A program made the translations under genes and the position numbers. The notes beneath the pieces were generated by a model that was given only the letters and a program-made list of their open reading frames with translations, was not told the origin of the DNA and ran no database searches. From assembly GCA_030427205.1 (NCBI GenBank), contig JAUHXC010000063.1:1-48850 (forward strand): DNA of 48,850 bases, given 5' to 3'. The DNA is from a bacterium (lineage in GTDB: Bacteria; Myxococcota_A; Bradymonadia; UBA7976; UBA1532). Of the stretch, positions 1 to 8,236 are shown one piece after another; within the stretch, counting starts at the first letter, position 1; every line of letters starts with the position of its first letter.

Positions 1-86
1 GTCTGCACCGGGCTGACCCGCCGAATCCGCTTGCCGTCGACGATGAAGTCGACGACCCACTTTCCTCTCCACTTCTTGACCGCCAT
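1..86 (-). CDS. Tyrosine recombinase (integrase), N-terminal part only; runs off the window
   Basis: Reading leftward from ATG at 86, 28 codons are visible before the window edge. They start MAVKKWRGKWVVDF and continue through a basic KRIRR segment. This is the N-terminal arm-binding start of a phage-type integrase. The stretch is about 87% identical at DNA level to the start of the integrase at 6270-7466 (7381-7466), so both belong to one family. Catalytic residues lie outside the window. The two genes upstream on the same strand (207-1690) may be cargo of this element; that is inference. Confidence 0.75.
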   Translation of the reverse strand, partial: MAVKKWRGKWVVDFIVDGKRIRRVSPVQ

Positions 87-206
87 GACCATTCTCCGTG
101 GTCGGTGGCGGGCGCGTGGATTCGGCCGAGGGCATCGTGCCCCGGCCGGTGGACGAAGGCAAGGTGTTGGCGGGAGAGGCGGGCAGGTAGGGGCGACGCC
201 CCCGGC

Positions 207-659
207 TCAGTTCTCGTCGGGCTCGGGCAGCGCCTCGGCGTCGACGGAATCGGCCAACGACGCCAGCAGGCCACCGATGACCGCGCCAGCGGCTGCAGCA
301 CCGCCGCTGCGGCCTACAGCGGCGCCGATGATCGCGCCGAAGGTCGCCGCTGCACCGACCGACGACGGGGCCTCCGCGAGGTAGTCGAAAGCCTTCACCG
401 ACAAGTCGATCACCGCGAGCATGGCCTCGTAGTGCTCCTGGAATTCGCGCACATGCAACCCGGCCTGGGTCGGCGCGAGTTGGAGCCGATAGTCGCCGAC
501 CTGGCCCTCGGGCAGGCCGACGGTGCGGGTCATGCCATGCACCGCCGTCGGGTGCGCGATCTGGTGCTTCGGGATGAGCAGGCGCTTGCCGGACTCGGGC
601 GGCCAGAGGGCGCGGACAGCGTCGGTCCAGGTGGCTTCGGGCTTCAGGATGTCGTTCAT
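207..659 (-). CDS. Hypothetical protein with Gly/Ala-rich hydrophobic segment
   Basis: This encodes 150 residues starting MNDILKPEATWTDAVRALWP. The ATG overlaps the TGA of the upstream gene by one base (TGATG), so the two are translationally coupled. Residues about 95-135 form a Gly/Ala-rich hydrophobic stretch (GAIIGAAVGRSGG, AAGAVIGGLLASL) resembling a glycine-zipper hairpin that could enter a membrane. The tail is acidic and ends PEPDEN. I do not recognise the family. The gene lies between a 343-residue unknown gene and a recombinase fragment, which suggests accessory DNA. A possible membrane role is inferred from composition only. Confidence 0.6.
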   Translation of the reverse strand: MNDILKPEATWTDAVRALWPPESGKRLLIPKHQIAHPTAVHGMTRTVGLPEGQVGDYRLQLAPTQAGLHVREFQEHYEAMLAVIDLSVKAFDYLAEAPSSVGAAATFGAIIGAAVGRSGGAAAAGAVIGGLLASLADSVDAEALPEPDEN

Positions 660-1690
660 CAGTCTTCCTCTTCGATTCGGGCGAGGACCGTCGACAGGGT
701 GACGCCCTGCCAGGGCTCGAGTTCGTCGGTGGGCTCCAGGGTCAGCAGCTTCTCCCAACCCTCCCGGCACCGCTTGGTGCGTTGGGCCAGCGCTGCGTCG
801 GTCGTATCGGCGAGGAGCACCGGGTGGCGTCGTCGGAGTTGGGCGTAGCTCGGCTTCGACTGCTCCCCCATCGCCTTGGCGTAGTTGCGCCGGAACAGCA
901 CGGCCTCCGCAGGCGGCAGGCTGTGCATGACCTCGACCAGCCGCTGTCGCCGCTCCAGCAGTTCCCCCTGCTCCTTGCTGATGAAGCACAGGGCCTCGGC
1001 GAGTTCGTCGTGGTGCGTGTCGAAGAGCACCTTCATCATGGCCGTGGGCGGCACGAACGGGTCACTCAGGACCCCGAGTTCCCGCTGGTAGTCGGGCGAC
1101 TGGAGCATCGTGTCCAGCTCGTGCTCCGCGAGGTGCTCGACGAACTCGGTCGGCGTCTCGCACTCGAAGGGCCGCGGGCCGAGGCTCGGATCCCGGGTCC
1201 AGTCGTTGGTGAGCCGAAGGCCGACACACAGCAGTTCGAACACGACGAACCGGCCGAGCATGCGGTTCGCCGCGTGGCCATTCACCATCATGGCGAAGGC
1301 GATCTGCCCGATCCGGGTGAATCGGGTGGGGTCGGTCTCGCCGAGGGCGTTCAGTCGACGGATCCAGCCGTCGAGTTCCTGGGGGACCTCGGCTCGCATC
1401 ACGTCGGTGGCGTAGCCGTGGACCCGGCTCAGGTGCGGGTAGTTCTCGGTGTCGACGACGGCGCGGGCGAGCGGGACGCTCTTGCGCGCGGCGCGCATCA
1501 ACTCACCGAGGAGGACGGCCGCGTCCGCCAGGATGTCGTCGAAGCCGGCCCGCAGCTCGTCGATCGGGATGATCTCGCCGAAGCCGCTCTCCTCGTACAC
1601 CTGCAACAGGTGCTCCTTGAGCGCTTCGGGCGTCGGATCGGTCACCGGGACCAGCCCCTCCGGCTCGGTCTCGATCAATGCGTTCTTCAT
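659..1690 (-). CDS. Hypothetical protein, 343 residues, first gene of a two-gene unit
   Basis: The protein starts MKNALIETEPEGLVPVTDPT. The frame is open further upstream, but the composition there is noise-like, so the ATG at 1690 is preferred. It is predicted mostly helical and soluble, with no signal peptide or membrane segment. An acidic N-terminus is followed by helices carrying many His/Asp/Glu residues (AEHELDTML, FDTHHDELAEAL). I recognise no domain. It is coupled to the downstream 150-residue gene by a TGATG overlap. Three copies of a GGCGCYCGTCRT motif lie 64-116 bp upstream of the start and may regulate it. Confidence 0.6.
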   Translation of the reverse strand: MKNALIETEPEGLVPVTDPTPEALKEHLLQVYEESGFGEIIPIDELRAGFDDILADAAVLLGELMRAARKSVPLARAVVDTENYPHLSRVHGYATDVMRAEVPQELDGWIRRLNALGETDPTRFTRIGQIAFAMMVNGHAANRMLGRFVVFELLCVGLRLTNDWTRDPSLGPRPFECETPTEFVEHLAEHELDTMLQSPDYQRELGVLSDPFVPPTAMMKVLFDTHHDELAEALCFISKEQGELLERRQRLVEVMHSLPPAEAVLFRRNYAKAMGEQSKPSYAQLRRRHPVLLADTTDAALAQRTKRCREGWEKLLTLEPTDELEPWQGVTLSTVLARIEEED

Positions 1691-1753
1691 GAACTCGGCC
1701 TCCCGCCAGCAGTTGTAGATCCAGGGTAGCGGGGGCATCAGGCGGGTATGACA

Positions 1754-1806
1754 GGCGCCCGTCGTTTTTTGGGGGCGCTCGTCGTTTCTGAGCACGGCGC
1801 CCGTCA
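1754..1806. promoter_or_regulatory. Triple direct repeat, operator-like
   Basis: Copies of GGCGC(C/T)CGTC start at 1754, 1774 and 1796. The first two are followed by GTTTTTT or GTTTCT. Spacings of 20 and 22 bp are about two helical turns, so the copies face the same side of the DNA. The site lies just upstream of the minus-strand gene starting at 1690. Binding of a regulator is inference. Confidence 0.35.
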
Positions 1807-1944
1807 TGCCGGCTCGGCGCGGCCACCTCGTGATCGACAGTCGCGTTGTCTCCGACGGTTGGCAAGCTGCGATGAGGGGTCTCGCAGGCCTCGATTCGTG
1901 GAAGATCGCCCCGCTTCTTGCGCCTCTGGGCGGGTAATCGGCCT

Positions 1945-2160
1945 CAAGCCTGAGTTGATCCTGTGGATGACCTTCGCGCTGCGCCTCGCCGTGATCCTGA
2001 GTCCGGCCTTGAAGTCGACCCTCACGGTGCACCTCGTCGCCTTCCTGGGCCTGATCTTGGAGTCGATCCTCGTGGTCTGCGTCGTCGTCATCCTGGGCCC
2101 GACCCTGGGGTTGGTCCTCGCAGGAAGCCTCGTCGCGACCCTGACTCGGATCTCGGATCT
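1945..2160 (+). repeat. Degenerate 12-bp tandem array, 18 units
   Basis: Eighteen consecutive 12-bp units can be read without slippage, consensus roughly GAYCCTCGNSGT, with CCT or CTT at the fourth to sixth base in most units. Units are strongly diverged from each other, unlike a recent satellite. The same unit family and nearly the same array length occur at 8033-8236 and, on the other strand, at 48251-48453. The array fills most of the gap between the divergent genes starting at 1690 and 2331. Because 12 is a multiple of three, reading frames stay open through it and give a meaningless four-residue peptide repeat. Confidence 0.7.
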
Positions 2161-2330
2161 CGGGAGATGGAACGGCTCGCCGTAACCGGGGCGAATACGA
2201 CCCGGAGCGGGGGAGGAGGGCACCTTTCCGCCGCCCACGCCGCCGGGCGCCGCGTGATCGAGCGGGGTGGTCGGTCGGGGCGGCGCTGTGCCACTATGCG
2301 GTCGGACACGATCTGCCGAGGCAACCCGAC

Positions 2331-3734
2331 TTGACGACCGACCCGCTCAGCGCGCAGACACCGCAGGCGCTCTTCGGCGCCGCTGCGGTCGGCGACCTCC
2401 GCCGCCTCAAGCGGGCCTACGCTAAGCTCATCCGCGTCTTCTCGCCCGAGTCCGCGCCCGATGTCTTCGCCCATGTCCGGCGGCTCTACGAAGAGGCGCG
2501 GGCGGCACTGCAGCGCGGCGCGGCGGCGGTCGACGGGGAGGGAGAGGGTCCGCCGCGCGCGGTGGTCGACCTCGGCGCCCTGCTCGGCATGGACCGCGCG
2601 TCGCTGGAGGCAGGCGGCTGGTCGCTGGTGGTCTCGCGCCTGTACGAGCAGGGCGGCCGGGCCCCCGAGATGGCGTTGGACGCCGCCATTGCCGCCTTGC
2701 CCGAGGGCGCTCGGGCCGACGCGCGCGGCGCCTTGCTGGCGGGCCTGTGCCACCTCGACCCGCAGCGCGCGGCCGAGACCTGGCGTCGCTGGCAGAGCCG
2801 CGCCGATCACACGCTGCCGGTCCAGGCGCGGGTCCTTCAGATGGCATTGGCCGATCTGCGCTGGCACCTGGCGCCCGTCGAGCTCGACCGACTCGTCGAC
2901 GCGTTGCGCCGGGCGGATCATCCCTTCGACGACGGGCTTGTCGATCAGGCCACCGACCTGCTCTACGCGGCCCGCGCGGTGCGCGGCGCCCACCGCGTGC
3001 CCGCTGCGGTCCTGGACATCATCCGCACCGGCCACGGCGCGCCTCCGGTGGAGGCCGCCCGCGCGCTGCGCCGGCTCGTCGAGTGCGATGTCGACCTCGA
3101 CGGCGCCCTGGCGCTGCTCGAGCGTGGACACCCCGGCCTCTACGCCGCCCTGTGGCAGATGTACGAAGAGGCAAGTGACCAGCGGGCGTACCTGTGGGCG
3201 TGGGCCTATCGCGGCGAGCCGCCCGACATGCCCGACCAGCCGCAGGTCGACACGGTGATCCGGACCAGCCTGCGGGCGCCCGACGTATCGCCGCCCGCGA
3301 GAGGGCGGGGACTGCGTATCCTGAGCCGGCTGATGTACGTCGGTGCCGTGCTCATGCTGGGCGCGGCCATCAAGGCCCCCGTCGTCGGGCTGGCGACGGT
3401 GGCGCTGCTCGCGGTAGGCGGCTGGTGGATCGGCCGGCACGCGGGCGCCGCGGAGCTGCACTCGAACATGCACCACGCCTTGAACTGGCCGCGCATGACC
3501 AGCGAATGCGCTGCGGCCGGGGTGTGGCCGCACGAGCTCGTCGCGGGGGTGTGGACGATCGGTGATCCGCGCGCCCGGGCGGCGCAGGTCGAGCCGGGCC
3601 TCAACGATCTGGGGTGGCTGATCGCCCAGATGACACCCGCGCACGTCCGGCGGCTGGAGCGGCTGGAGCGGCGCGCGGCGGCCGAGGCCGAGCAACTCGA
3701 AGCGCGGGGGCGATCGGGCGGGACGGGTCGATGA
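2331..3734 (+). CDS. J-like co-chaperone membrane protein, partner of Hsp70
   Basis: The protein has 467 residues and uses a TTG start. Residues about 20-60 read DLRRLKRAYAKLIRVFSPES followed by a helix ending RRLYEEAR. This matches the helix II/III pattern of J-like domains of the DjlB/DjlC type, but the HPD tripeptide is replaced (FSPE). A helical middle region, possibly repeat-like, follows. A hydrophobic stretch at about 330-372 (LMYVGAVLMLGAAIK, LATVALLAVGGWW) gives one or two membrane spans, then an amphipathic tail rich in Arg/Glu. It overlaps the Hsp70 gene by 4 bp (ATGA), so the two products are very likely made together. The organisation resembles E. coli djlB/djlC-hscC. Without HPD, normal stimulation of Hsp70 ATPase is doubtful. 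Confidence 0.75.
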   Translation: MTTDPLSAQTPQALFGAAAVGDLRRLKRAYAKLIRVFSPESAPDVFAHVRRLYEEARAALQRGAAAVDGEGEGPPRAVVDLGALLGMDRASLEAGGWSLVVSRLYEQGGRAPEMALDAAIAALPEGARADARGALLAGLCHLDPQRAAETWRRWQSRADHTLPVQARVLQMALADLRWHLAPVELDRLVDALRRADHPFDDGLVDQATDLLYAARAVRGAHRVPAAVLDIIRTGHGAPPVEAARALRRLVECDVDLDGALALLERGHPGLYAALWQMYEEASDQRAYLWAWAYRGEPPDMPDQPQVDTVIRTSLRAPDVSPPARGRGLRILSRLMYVGAVLMLGAAIKAPVVGLATVALLAVGGWWIGRHAGAAELHSNMHHALNWPRMTSECAAAGVWPHELVAGVWTIGDPRARAAQVEPGLNDLGWLIAQMTPAHVRRLERLERRAAAEAEQLEARGRSGGTGR

Positions 3735-5395
3735 GCGCGCCGGTCGGCATCGATCTGGGCACCACCCACACTGTGGTCGCGGCGCTCGACGCCGACGGGC
3801 CGCGGGTCGTCCACGACGACGCTGGCGAGATCTTCCTGCCGAGCGTGGTTGCCGTCGCCGAGGACGGGACGCTGCTCGTCGGTGAGGCGGCTCGGGCCCG
3901 CCTGGACCATGCCCCCGAATACGGCGCCCGGTGCTTCAAGCGCGACATGGGATCCGACGCGCCGGTGGCGTTCGGCGAGCTGCGCCTGAGCGCCACCGAG
4001 CTGTCGGCGTTGGTGCTGCGCGAGGCCCGGGTGCGCGCCGAGCGCGGGCTGGGCCGTCGCGTGGAGCGGGCGGTGATCACGGTGCCAGCGTACTTCGGCG
4101 AGCCGCAGCGCGCGGCGACCCTGGAGGCGGCGCGGCTGGCCGGCCTGGAGGTGGTCCGCATGGTCAACGAGCCGACCGCCGCGGCGATGGCCTACGGCCT
4201 GGCCGACGCCGATCGGGAGCGGCGCTTGCTGGTCGTCGACCTCGGCGGCGGCACCTTCGATGTCACCGTACTCGAGGTCTTCGAAGGCATCGTCGAGGTC
4301 ATCGCGACCGGCGGCGACAGCCGGCTCGGCGGCGAGGACATCACCACGGCGCTGATGGCGCGGGCGCAGGCGGACGGGGTCGCCCCGGCGGTACTGCGGG
4401 CGGCGTGCGAGGACGCCAAGCGCATCTTGTCGACGTCCCACGGCGCGCTGGTGCCGCTCGGGGGCGGCCGGCGCTTGTCCTTGACCCGGTCGGATCTCGA
4501 CGCGGCCTGCGCGCCGTTCGTCGCCCGCATCCGGCAGCGCGTCGTCGACGTGCTGCGCGACGCGACGCTGGCGCCCGCCGACGTCGACGAGGTGATCCTC
4601 GCGGGCGGCGCGACCCGGACGCCCGCGGTCATCGACCTCGTCGAGCGGCTGTTCGGCCGCGCGCCCACCCGCCGCCTCGACCCCGACCGGGTCGTGGCGC
4701 TCGGGGCGGCGATCCAGGCGGGGCTCGCCAGCCGCCACGCCGCCGTGCGCGAGCTGGTGGTCACCGATGTCCTGTCGCACTCCCTCGGCGTCGAGACCGC
4801 CCGTGAAGGCAGCCGCGATGTCCTCGACGGCTACTTCACGCCCGTGCTCCACCGCAACACCACGCTGCCGGTGCGGCGCGTCGAGCGGTTCTGGACCATG
4901 CACCCGCGGCAGAGCCGGCTGGTGATCGCCGTCTACGAGGGCGAGCACCGCTACGTGCGCCACAACCGCTGCCTGGGGCGCTTCGAGGTCGTCGATCTTC
5001 CGTCGGCGGAGGGTGAGGACGGCCGCCTGGCCCTCGACGTGGCCTTCACGCACACCCTCGACGGGCTGCTCGAAGTCGAAGCCCGGATCGTGGCTACCGG
5101 CGAGGCGCGGGCCATCGTCATCGACGCGCGCGCGGGCCACATGACCCCGGCGCAGCGCGCGGCCGCCTTGCGCCGCCTCGATGACCTCAAGGTGCACCCC
5201 CGCGATCTGCTGCCGAACCGGGTGCTGCTCGAGCAGGCACTGGCCCGCCACGCCCGGCTCGACGCCGCCGGTCGGCGGTCTCTCGACGGGCCGTTGACCG
5301 CCTTCGAAGACGCGCTCGCCCGGGAGCAGCCGGAGGCCATCCGGGCGGCGGCGGCGCAGTTGGAGCACGTGTTGCGGGACGGGAGGCTGGCATGA
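3731..5395 (+). CDS. Hsp70-family chaperone, HscC-like
   Basis: The protein has 554 residues and starts MSAPVGIDLGTTHTVV. Actin-like ATPase motifs are all visible: phosphate-1 GIDLGTT (6-12), VITVPAYF (115-122), NEPTAAA (146-152), phosphate-2 DLGGGTFDV (170-178), GGDSRLGGED (194-203) and an adenosine loop ILAGGATRTP. The substrate-binding part is short (about 190 residues, beginning VLSHSLGVE), and the helical lid is reduced compared with DnaK (about 640 residues), as in HscC-type Hsp70s. It overlaps the upstream J-like gene and the downstream unknown gene by 4 bp each, so all three form one operon. This is unlikely to be the housekeeping DnaK. The client is unknown. Confidence 0.92.
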   Translation: MSAPVGIDLGTTHTVVAALDADGPRVVHDDAGEIFLPSVVAVAEDGTLLVGEAARARLDHAPEYGARCFKRDMGSDAPVAFGELRLSATELSALVLREARVRAERGLGRRVERAVITVPAYFGEPQRAATLEAARLAGLEVVRMVNEPTAAAMAYGLADADRERRLLVVDLGGGTFDVTVLEVFEGIVEVIATGGDSRLGGEDITTALMARAQADGVAPAVLRAACEDAKRILSTSHGALVPLGGGRRLSLTRSDLDAACAPFVARIRQRVVDVLRDATLAPADVDEVILAGGATRTPAVIDLVERLFGRAPTRRLDPDRVVALGAAIQAGLASRHAAVRELVVTDVLSHSLGVETAREGSRDVLDGYFTPVLHRNTTLPVRRVERFWTMHPRQSRLVIAVYEGEHRYVRHNRCLGRFEVVDLPSAEGEDGRLALDVAFTHTLDGLLEVEARIVATGEARAIVIDARAGHMTPAQRAAALRRLDDLKVHPRDLLPNRVLLEQALARHARLDAAGRRSLDGPLTAFEDALAREQPEAIRAAAAQLEHVLRDGRLA

Positions 5396-6009
5396 CGACG
5401 CCCCGGTTGTTGCTCGGCGAGATGCGGCAGCGCTGGACCGATCGACCCTCGAGGCCCTCGGACTGGTGGCACCTGCCTCTGCCCCCGTGGGCCCAGGACG
5501 AGCTGGAAGCCTTCGGCCACGGCCGCGCAGCGTTGCCGCTCTGGCAGCGCGGTGAGATCCGCTGGGGTTGGATGCTGATGGCCCACGTCGACATCTACGC
5601 GCCGGGCGAGAAGGACCGGGCCGCCGGCGTGCTGTGGAGCCCCGATCCGCTCCTGCAGGACGACCCCGGGCTGCTGCAAGCGACCTGCGCGGCCTACTGG
5701 GTCGTCAAGAGCGGCGGGTTCTCCGACGGGCAGCCGCTGACCGAGGTGCCCGGCCTGAAGGGTTTCGTCGCCCACAGCCGCGACGAGTACACCCGCCGGA
5801 GCCGGATCCGCCTGCCGCCGATGATCGCTGGCGCGCGCATCATCTACGACGAGACGCTGATGCTGCAGCGCGCGCACCTGCCGCAGGGCCACCTGACCGG
5901 GAAGCTGGTGCCGCTGGTGGTCGACCCCTCGGCGCAGGTGCGCGCCGTCCGGCTCCTGCCATGCCAGATCTGGCCGACGCCGCTCGTCGAGATGTGGTCC
6001 GCAGGTTAG
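5392..6009 (+). CDS. Hypothetical protein of the Hsp70 operon
   Basis: The product has 205 residues and starts MTTPRLLLGEMRQRWTDRPS. ATG overlaps the Hsp70 TGA (ATGA), so it is co-translated with the chaperone. It is Trp-rich (SDWWHLPLPPWAQ, IRWGWMLMAHVDIYAPGEKD) with no signal peptide or membrane span. I recognise no family. Position suggests a dedicated client, adaptor or regulator of the Hsp70/J-like pair; that is inference. A 7-bp stem (TCCGCAG/CTGCGGA, 5998-6019) spans the stop codon and may help end transcription. The 260 bp after it, up to the integrase end at 6270, hold nothing I can name. Confidence 0.7.
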   Translation: MTTPRLLLGEMRQRWTDRPSRPSDWWHLPLPPWAQDELEAFGHGRAALPLWQRGEIRWGWMLMAHVDIYAPGEKDRAAGVLWSPDPLLQDDPGLLQATCAAYWVVKSGGFSDGQPLTEVPGLKGFVAHSRDEYTRRSRIRLPPMIAGARIIYDETLMLQRAHLPQGHLTGKLVPLVVDPSAQVRAVRLLPCQIWPTPLVEMWSAG

Positions 6010-6269
6010 CCGCTGCGGAACGGCAAATATTGAGCAAATCGGTGGCGACCATGCGTAGATGAAGCTCCCTCCAGCCGTAGTGGGGGCATCGTGGTTGGCG
6101 CGCAGCGCCCCAACAACCGCGACCAGAAGCCCTGGGGCCCTGCTCCAACCCGCCGCGCGACGCCACCGATACACTACGTGACCGCGTCCGTCGGCCATGT
6201 GCGAAGCTAGCGTGTCAGCATCTCATGGAGCGGGCCGAGACGAGACGGGCGGTCTCGGGTACATTCTCC

Positions 6270-7466
6270 CTATGAACAGCCGCATTGCCCACCCGAGCGT
6301 CGCCGCCTGCCTGTGTGGTCGGGGGTTGCTGACCGGGCTGGCCGTGGCCCCCACCGTGTGGGGGTGAGCCGATGACGACGAAATCGCCGCCTGGTCTTCG
6401 TGGTCGACGAGACGCGGACATCACGCGCGCTCTCGCACTCGAGGGCCGCTATGGCCGCGACCAACGACGCGTCGGCGACGTGGGCGTAGCGCTCGGTCGT
6501 GGTGATCGACGCGTGCCCGAGCAAACGCTGGATGACCCGCAGCGACACGCTCCGCAGCACGAGGTGCGACGCGAAACTGTGGCGCAGGTCGTGGACCCGG
6601 ACGCCTCGGAGCCCGGCGGCGTCGAGCAGCCGCGCCAGAGCCTCGTTGACCCGCTGTGGGCAGCGTTCAACGGCTCCCGCAGCGTCGGGGAAGACCCAGC
6701 CTTGCCTGGGCCCGCCCTTCGCCCTCCAGCGGCGCAGAGCCGCAACCGCATCGGCCGTCAGGGGCACTCGACGATGGTGGTTGCCCTTCGTCGAGCCCAC
6801 ACGGCCCCGGTAGACCGAGCGGCGCACATCGACGGCCGGCGCGTCGAAGTCGACATCGCACCACTTCAGCGCGAGCAGCTCGCCTCGCCGCAGGCCGGCG
6901 CGCAGCGCGACGGTGAACATAGCCGACCACTTCGCCTCGGGTCGCGCAGCAGTCAGCAGCCGCTCGGCCTCAGCCGGGCGCAGCCAGTCGAACTCGGGAG
7001 GTGGCACCGTGAGCTTGTGCATCTTCGGCACTGCGTCGAGCAGGCCCCACTCGACCGCGCACTTCATCAAGGTCGACAGCACCGCCAGATGCCCGTTGAT
7101 CGTGCTCGGCGCCAGCCCCGCCTCCTGCTTCTCGGCGGTGTAGGCGTCCAGGTCGTGGGTCGTGACCTCGTCGAGCCGCTTCGACCCCAGCGCCGGCAGC
7201 AGGTGGACCCGCAGGATCGACTCCTTGCGCACCCGGCTGCTCGGCTTGTTGCGCACCAGCACCCGCTCGGTGAGCCAGCGCACAGCGAAGTCACTCAGCC
7301 GGGGGCTCGGGCCCGAGGAGGCGTTCGAGGTCGACAAGCCGACCCGCAGCTCGGCCTCGTACGCCTCCGCGCCGCGCTTCGTCTGCACCGGGCTGACCCG
7401 CCGGATGCGCTTGCCGTCGAGGGTGAAGTCGGCGACCCACTTCCCGCGCCACTGCTTCGCCGCCAT
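6270..7466 (-). CDS. int: Tyrosine recombinase (phage-type integrase)
   Basis: The protein has 398 residues and starts MAAKQWRGKWVADF. It shows the N-terminal arm-type segment, a SAM-like core-binding domain (about 55-160) and the catalytic domain. Visible active-site elements are the Arg in LRAGLRRGELLALKW, HDLRHSFASH (HxxR), the GH in RLLGHASITT and the nucleophile Tyr in TTERYAHV. A GAGGAGGGGG ribosome site lies just before ATG. After the catalytic Tyr comes a basic tail of about 60 residues (TKTRRRFRRHR) of uncertain reality. The upstream Xis-like gene overlaps its 5' end. It is the same family as the fragment at 1-86 and distinct from the integrase at 41554-42747. No att sites could be identified. 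Confidence 0.9.
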   Translation of the reverse strand: MAAKQWRGKWVADFTLDGKRIRRVSPVQTKRGAEAYEAELRVGLSTSNASSGPSPRLSDFAVRWLTERVLVRNKPSSRVRKESILRVHLLPALGSKRLDEVTTHDLDAYTAEKQEAGLAPSTINGHLAVLSTLMKCAVEWGLLDAVPKMHKLTVPPPEFDWLRPAEAERLLTAARPEAKWSAMFTVALRAGLRRGELLALKWCDVDFDAPAVDVRRSVYRGRVGSTKGNHHRRVPLTADAVAALRRWRAKGGPRQGWVFPDAAGAVERCPQRVNEALARLLDAAGLRGVRVHDLRHSFASHLVLRSVSLRVIQRLLGHASITTTERYAHVADASLVAAIAALECESARDVRVSSTTKTRRRFRRHRLTPTRWGPRPARSATPDHTGRRRRSGGQCGCS

Positions 7467-7647
7467 CGGCGCCCCCTCCTCGCCGGCGAGCGGCGATCCA
7501 CTGGTCGACGGCCTCGGGCTCGAAGCGGAGCCGGTTCGAGACCTTCAGGTGCGGCAGCTCGCCGCGGGCGACGAGCCGGTACAGGTGGCGGCGGCTGATG
7601 CGGAGCCGAGCACACACCTCGTCGGGTATGAGCAGCGTGTCCGACAC
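7291..7647 (-). CDS. Excisionase-like helix-turn-helix protein (AlpA/MerR-type)
   Basis: The protein has 118 residues. GTG at 7647 is chosen because AGGGAGG sits just upstream. Residues 1-50 form a winged helix (LLIPDEVCARLRISRRHLYR, then LVARGELPHLKV and an FEPEAVDQWI end), typical of recombination directionality factors. The rest (about 68 residues) overlaps the integrase N-terminus in a different frame, is Arg/Gly-rich and may carry no function. The product probably controls excision and int expression, as in other Xis-Int pairs. Confidence 0.7.
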   Translation of the reverse strand: MSDTLLIPDEVCARLRISRRHLYRLVARGELPHLKVSNRLRFEPEAVDQWIAARRRGGGADGGEAVAREVGRRLHPRRQAHPAGQPGADEARRGGVRGRAAGRLVDLERLLGPEPPAE

Positions 7648-7936
7648 CCGCGCCTCCCTCGCCGCGTGCCCTGGGCACCGGCGCGTCGCCGCGTCCGGTC
7701 CGAGGGCTCGGGACGTAGGGTACCCACCCCCTACTGCCCACGGTCTGTCACCAGACATCTACCGGCCGGCGAAAGAGTGGGATGCAACCCGCCGAAGGCC
7801 CGGTGGCTGGTCGATCGAGCCGGATGCGCGGCGAGCGGATGCCGCGCAGTTGACAACCTCCCGGTGGGCGCAGGAGAAGCCCTTTCGTCGCGTGCTGTGC
7901 GGTGCCGATTGGTCGGTCTCTCGGCGGTCTGCGGCC

Positions 7937-7969
7937 TATCGCGCGCGCGCGCACAATCGCGATCGCGCG
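7937..7969. other. Alternating purine-pyrimidine tract (Z-DNA-prone)
   Basis: TATCGCGCGCGCGCACAATC is followed directly by GCGATCGCGCGCG. Near-continuous alternation of C/T with G/A favours left-handed DNA, and the two CG runs can also pair with each other. It lies in the gap upstream of the 12-bp array. A role is not known. Confidence 0.4.
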
Positions 7970-8032
7970 CGAGGCCCGAAGAAAATGCGCGTTTACGTAA
8001 TTTCAGGCACTTACGGGCCGAAAGCCTCAGCC

Positions 8033-8236
8033 GAGCCTCGGGGTGACCTTGGCGGTGAGCCTCACCGTGAGCCTGGCTGCGACCCTCACCGCGACCCTCG
8101 CGGAGAGCCTCACCGTGAGCCTGGCTGCGACCTTCGCAGAGACCCTCGCGGGAAGCCTCACCGTGAGCCTGACCGCGACCCTCATAGAGACCCTCGCGGG
8201 AAGCCTCACCGTGAACCTCGCCGCGACCTGGGGGTG
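8033..8236 (+). repeat. 12-bp tandem array with 48-bp higher-order unit, 17 units
   Basis: Seventeen units of exactly 12 bp fit without a gap. Typical units are GAGCCTCACCGT, GAGCCTGGCTGC, GACCCTCACCGC and GACCCTCGCGGA, and this set of four repeats in order (48 bp) three times from 8057. GGTGAGCCTCACC within it is a near-perfect palindrome, so hairpins or cruciforms are possible. It belongs to the same family as the arrays at 1945-2160 and 48251-48453. It lies on the outer side of the PLC-like gene of the first cassette, as the 48251 array does for the second. Confidence 0.85.

Noticed and set aside
1748..2185. Hydrophobic four-residue-repeat protein encoded by the 12-bp array
   Set aside because: The peptide pattern follows automatically from a 12-bp unit. 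No ribosome site or signal is seen, and the related arrays appear on either strand with one 11-bp unit.
6272..6367. A 31-residue plus-strand peptide (MNSRIAHPSVAACLCGRGLL)
   Set aside because: It is antisense to the integrase tail, without a ribosome site.
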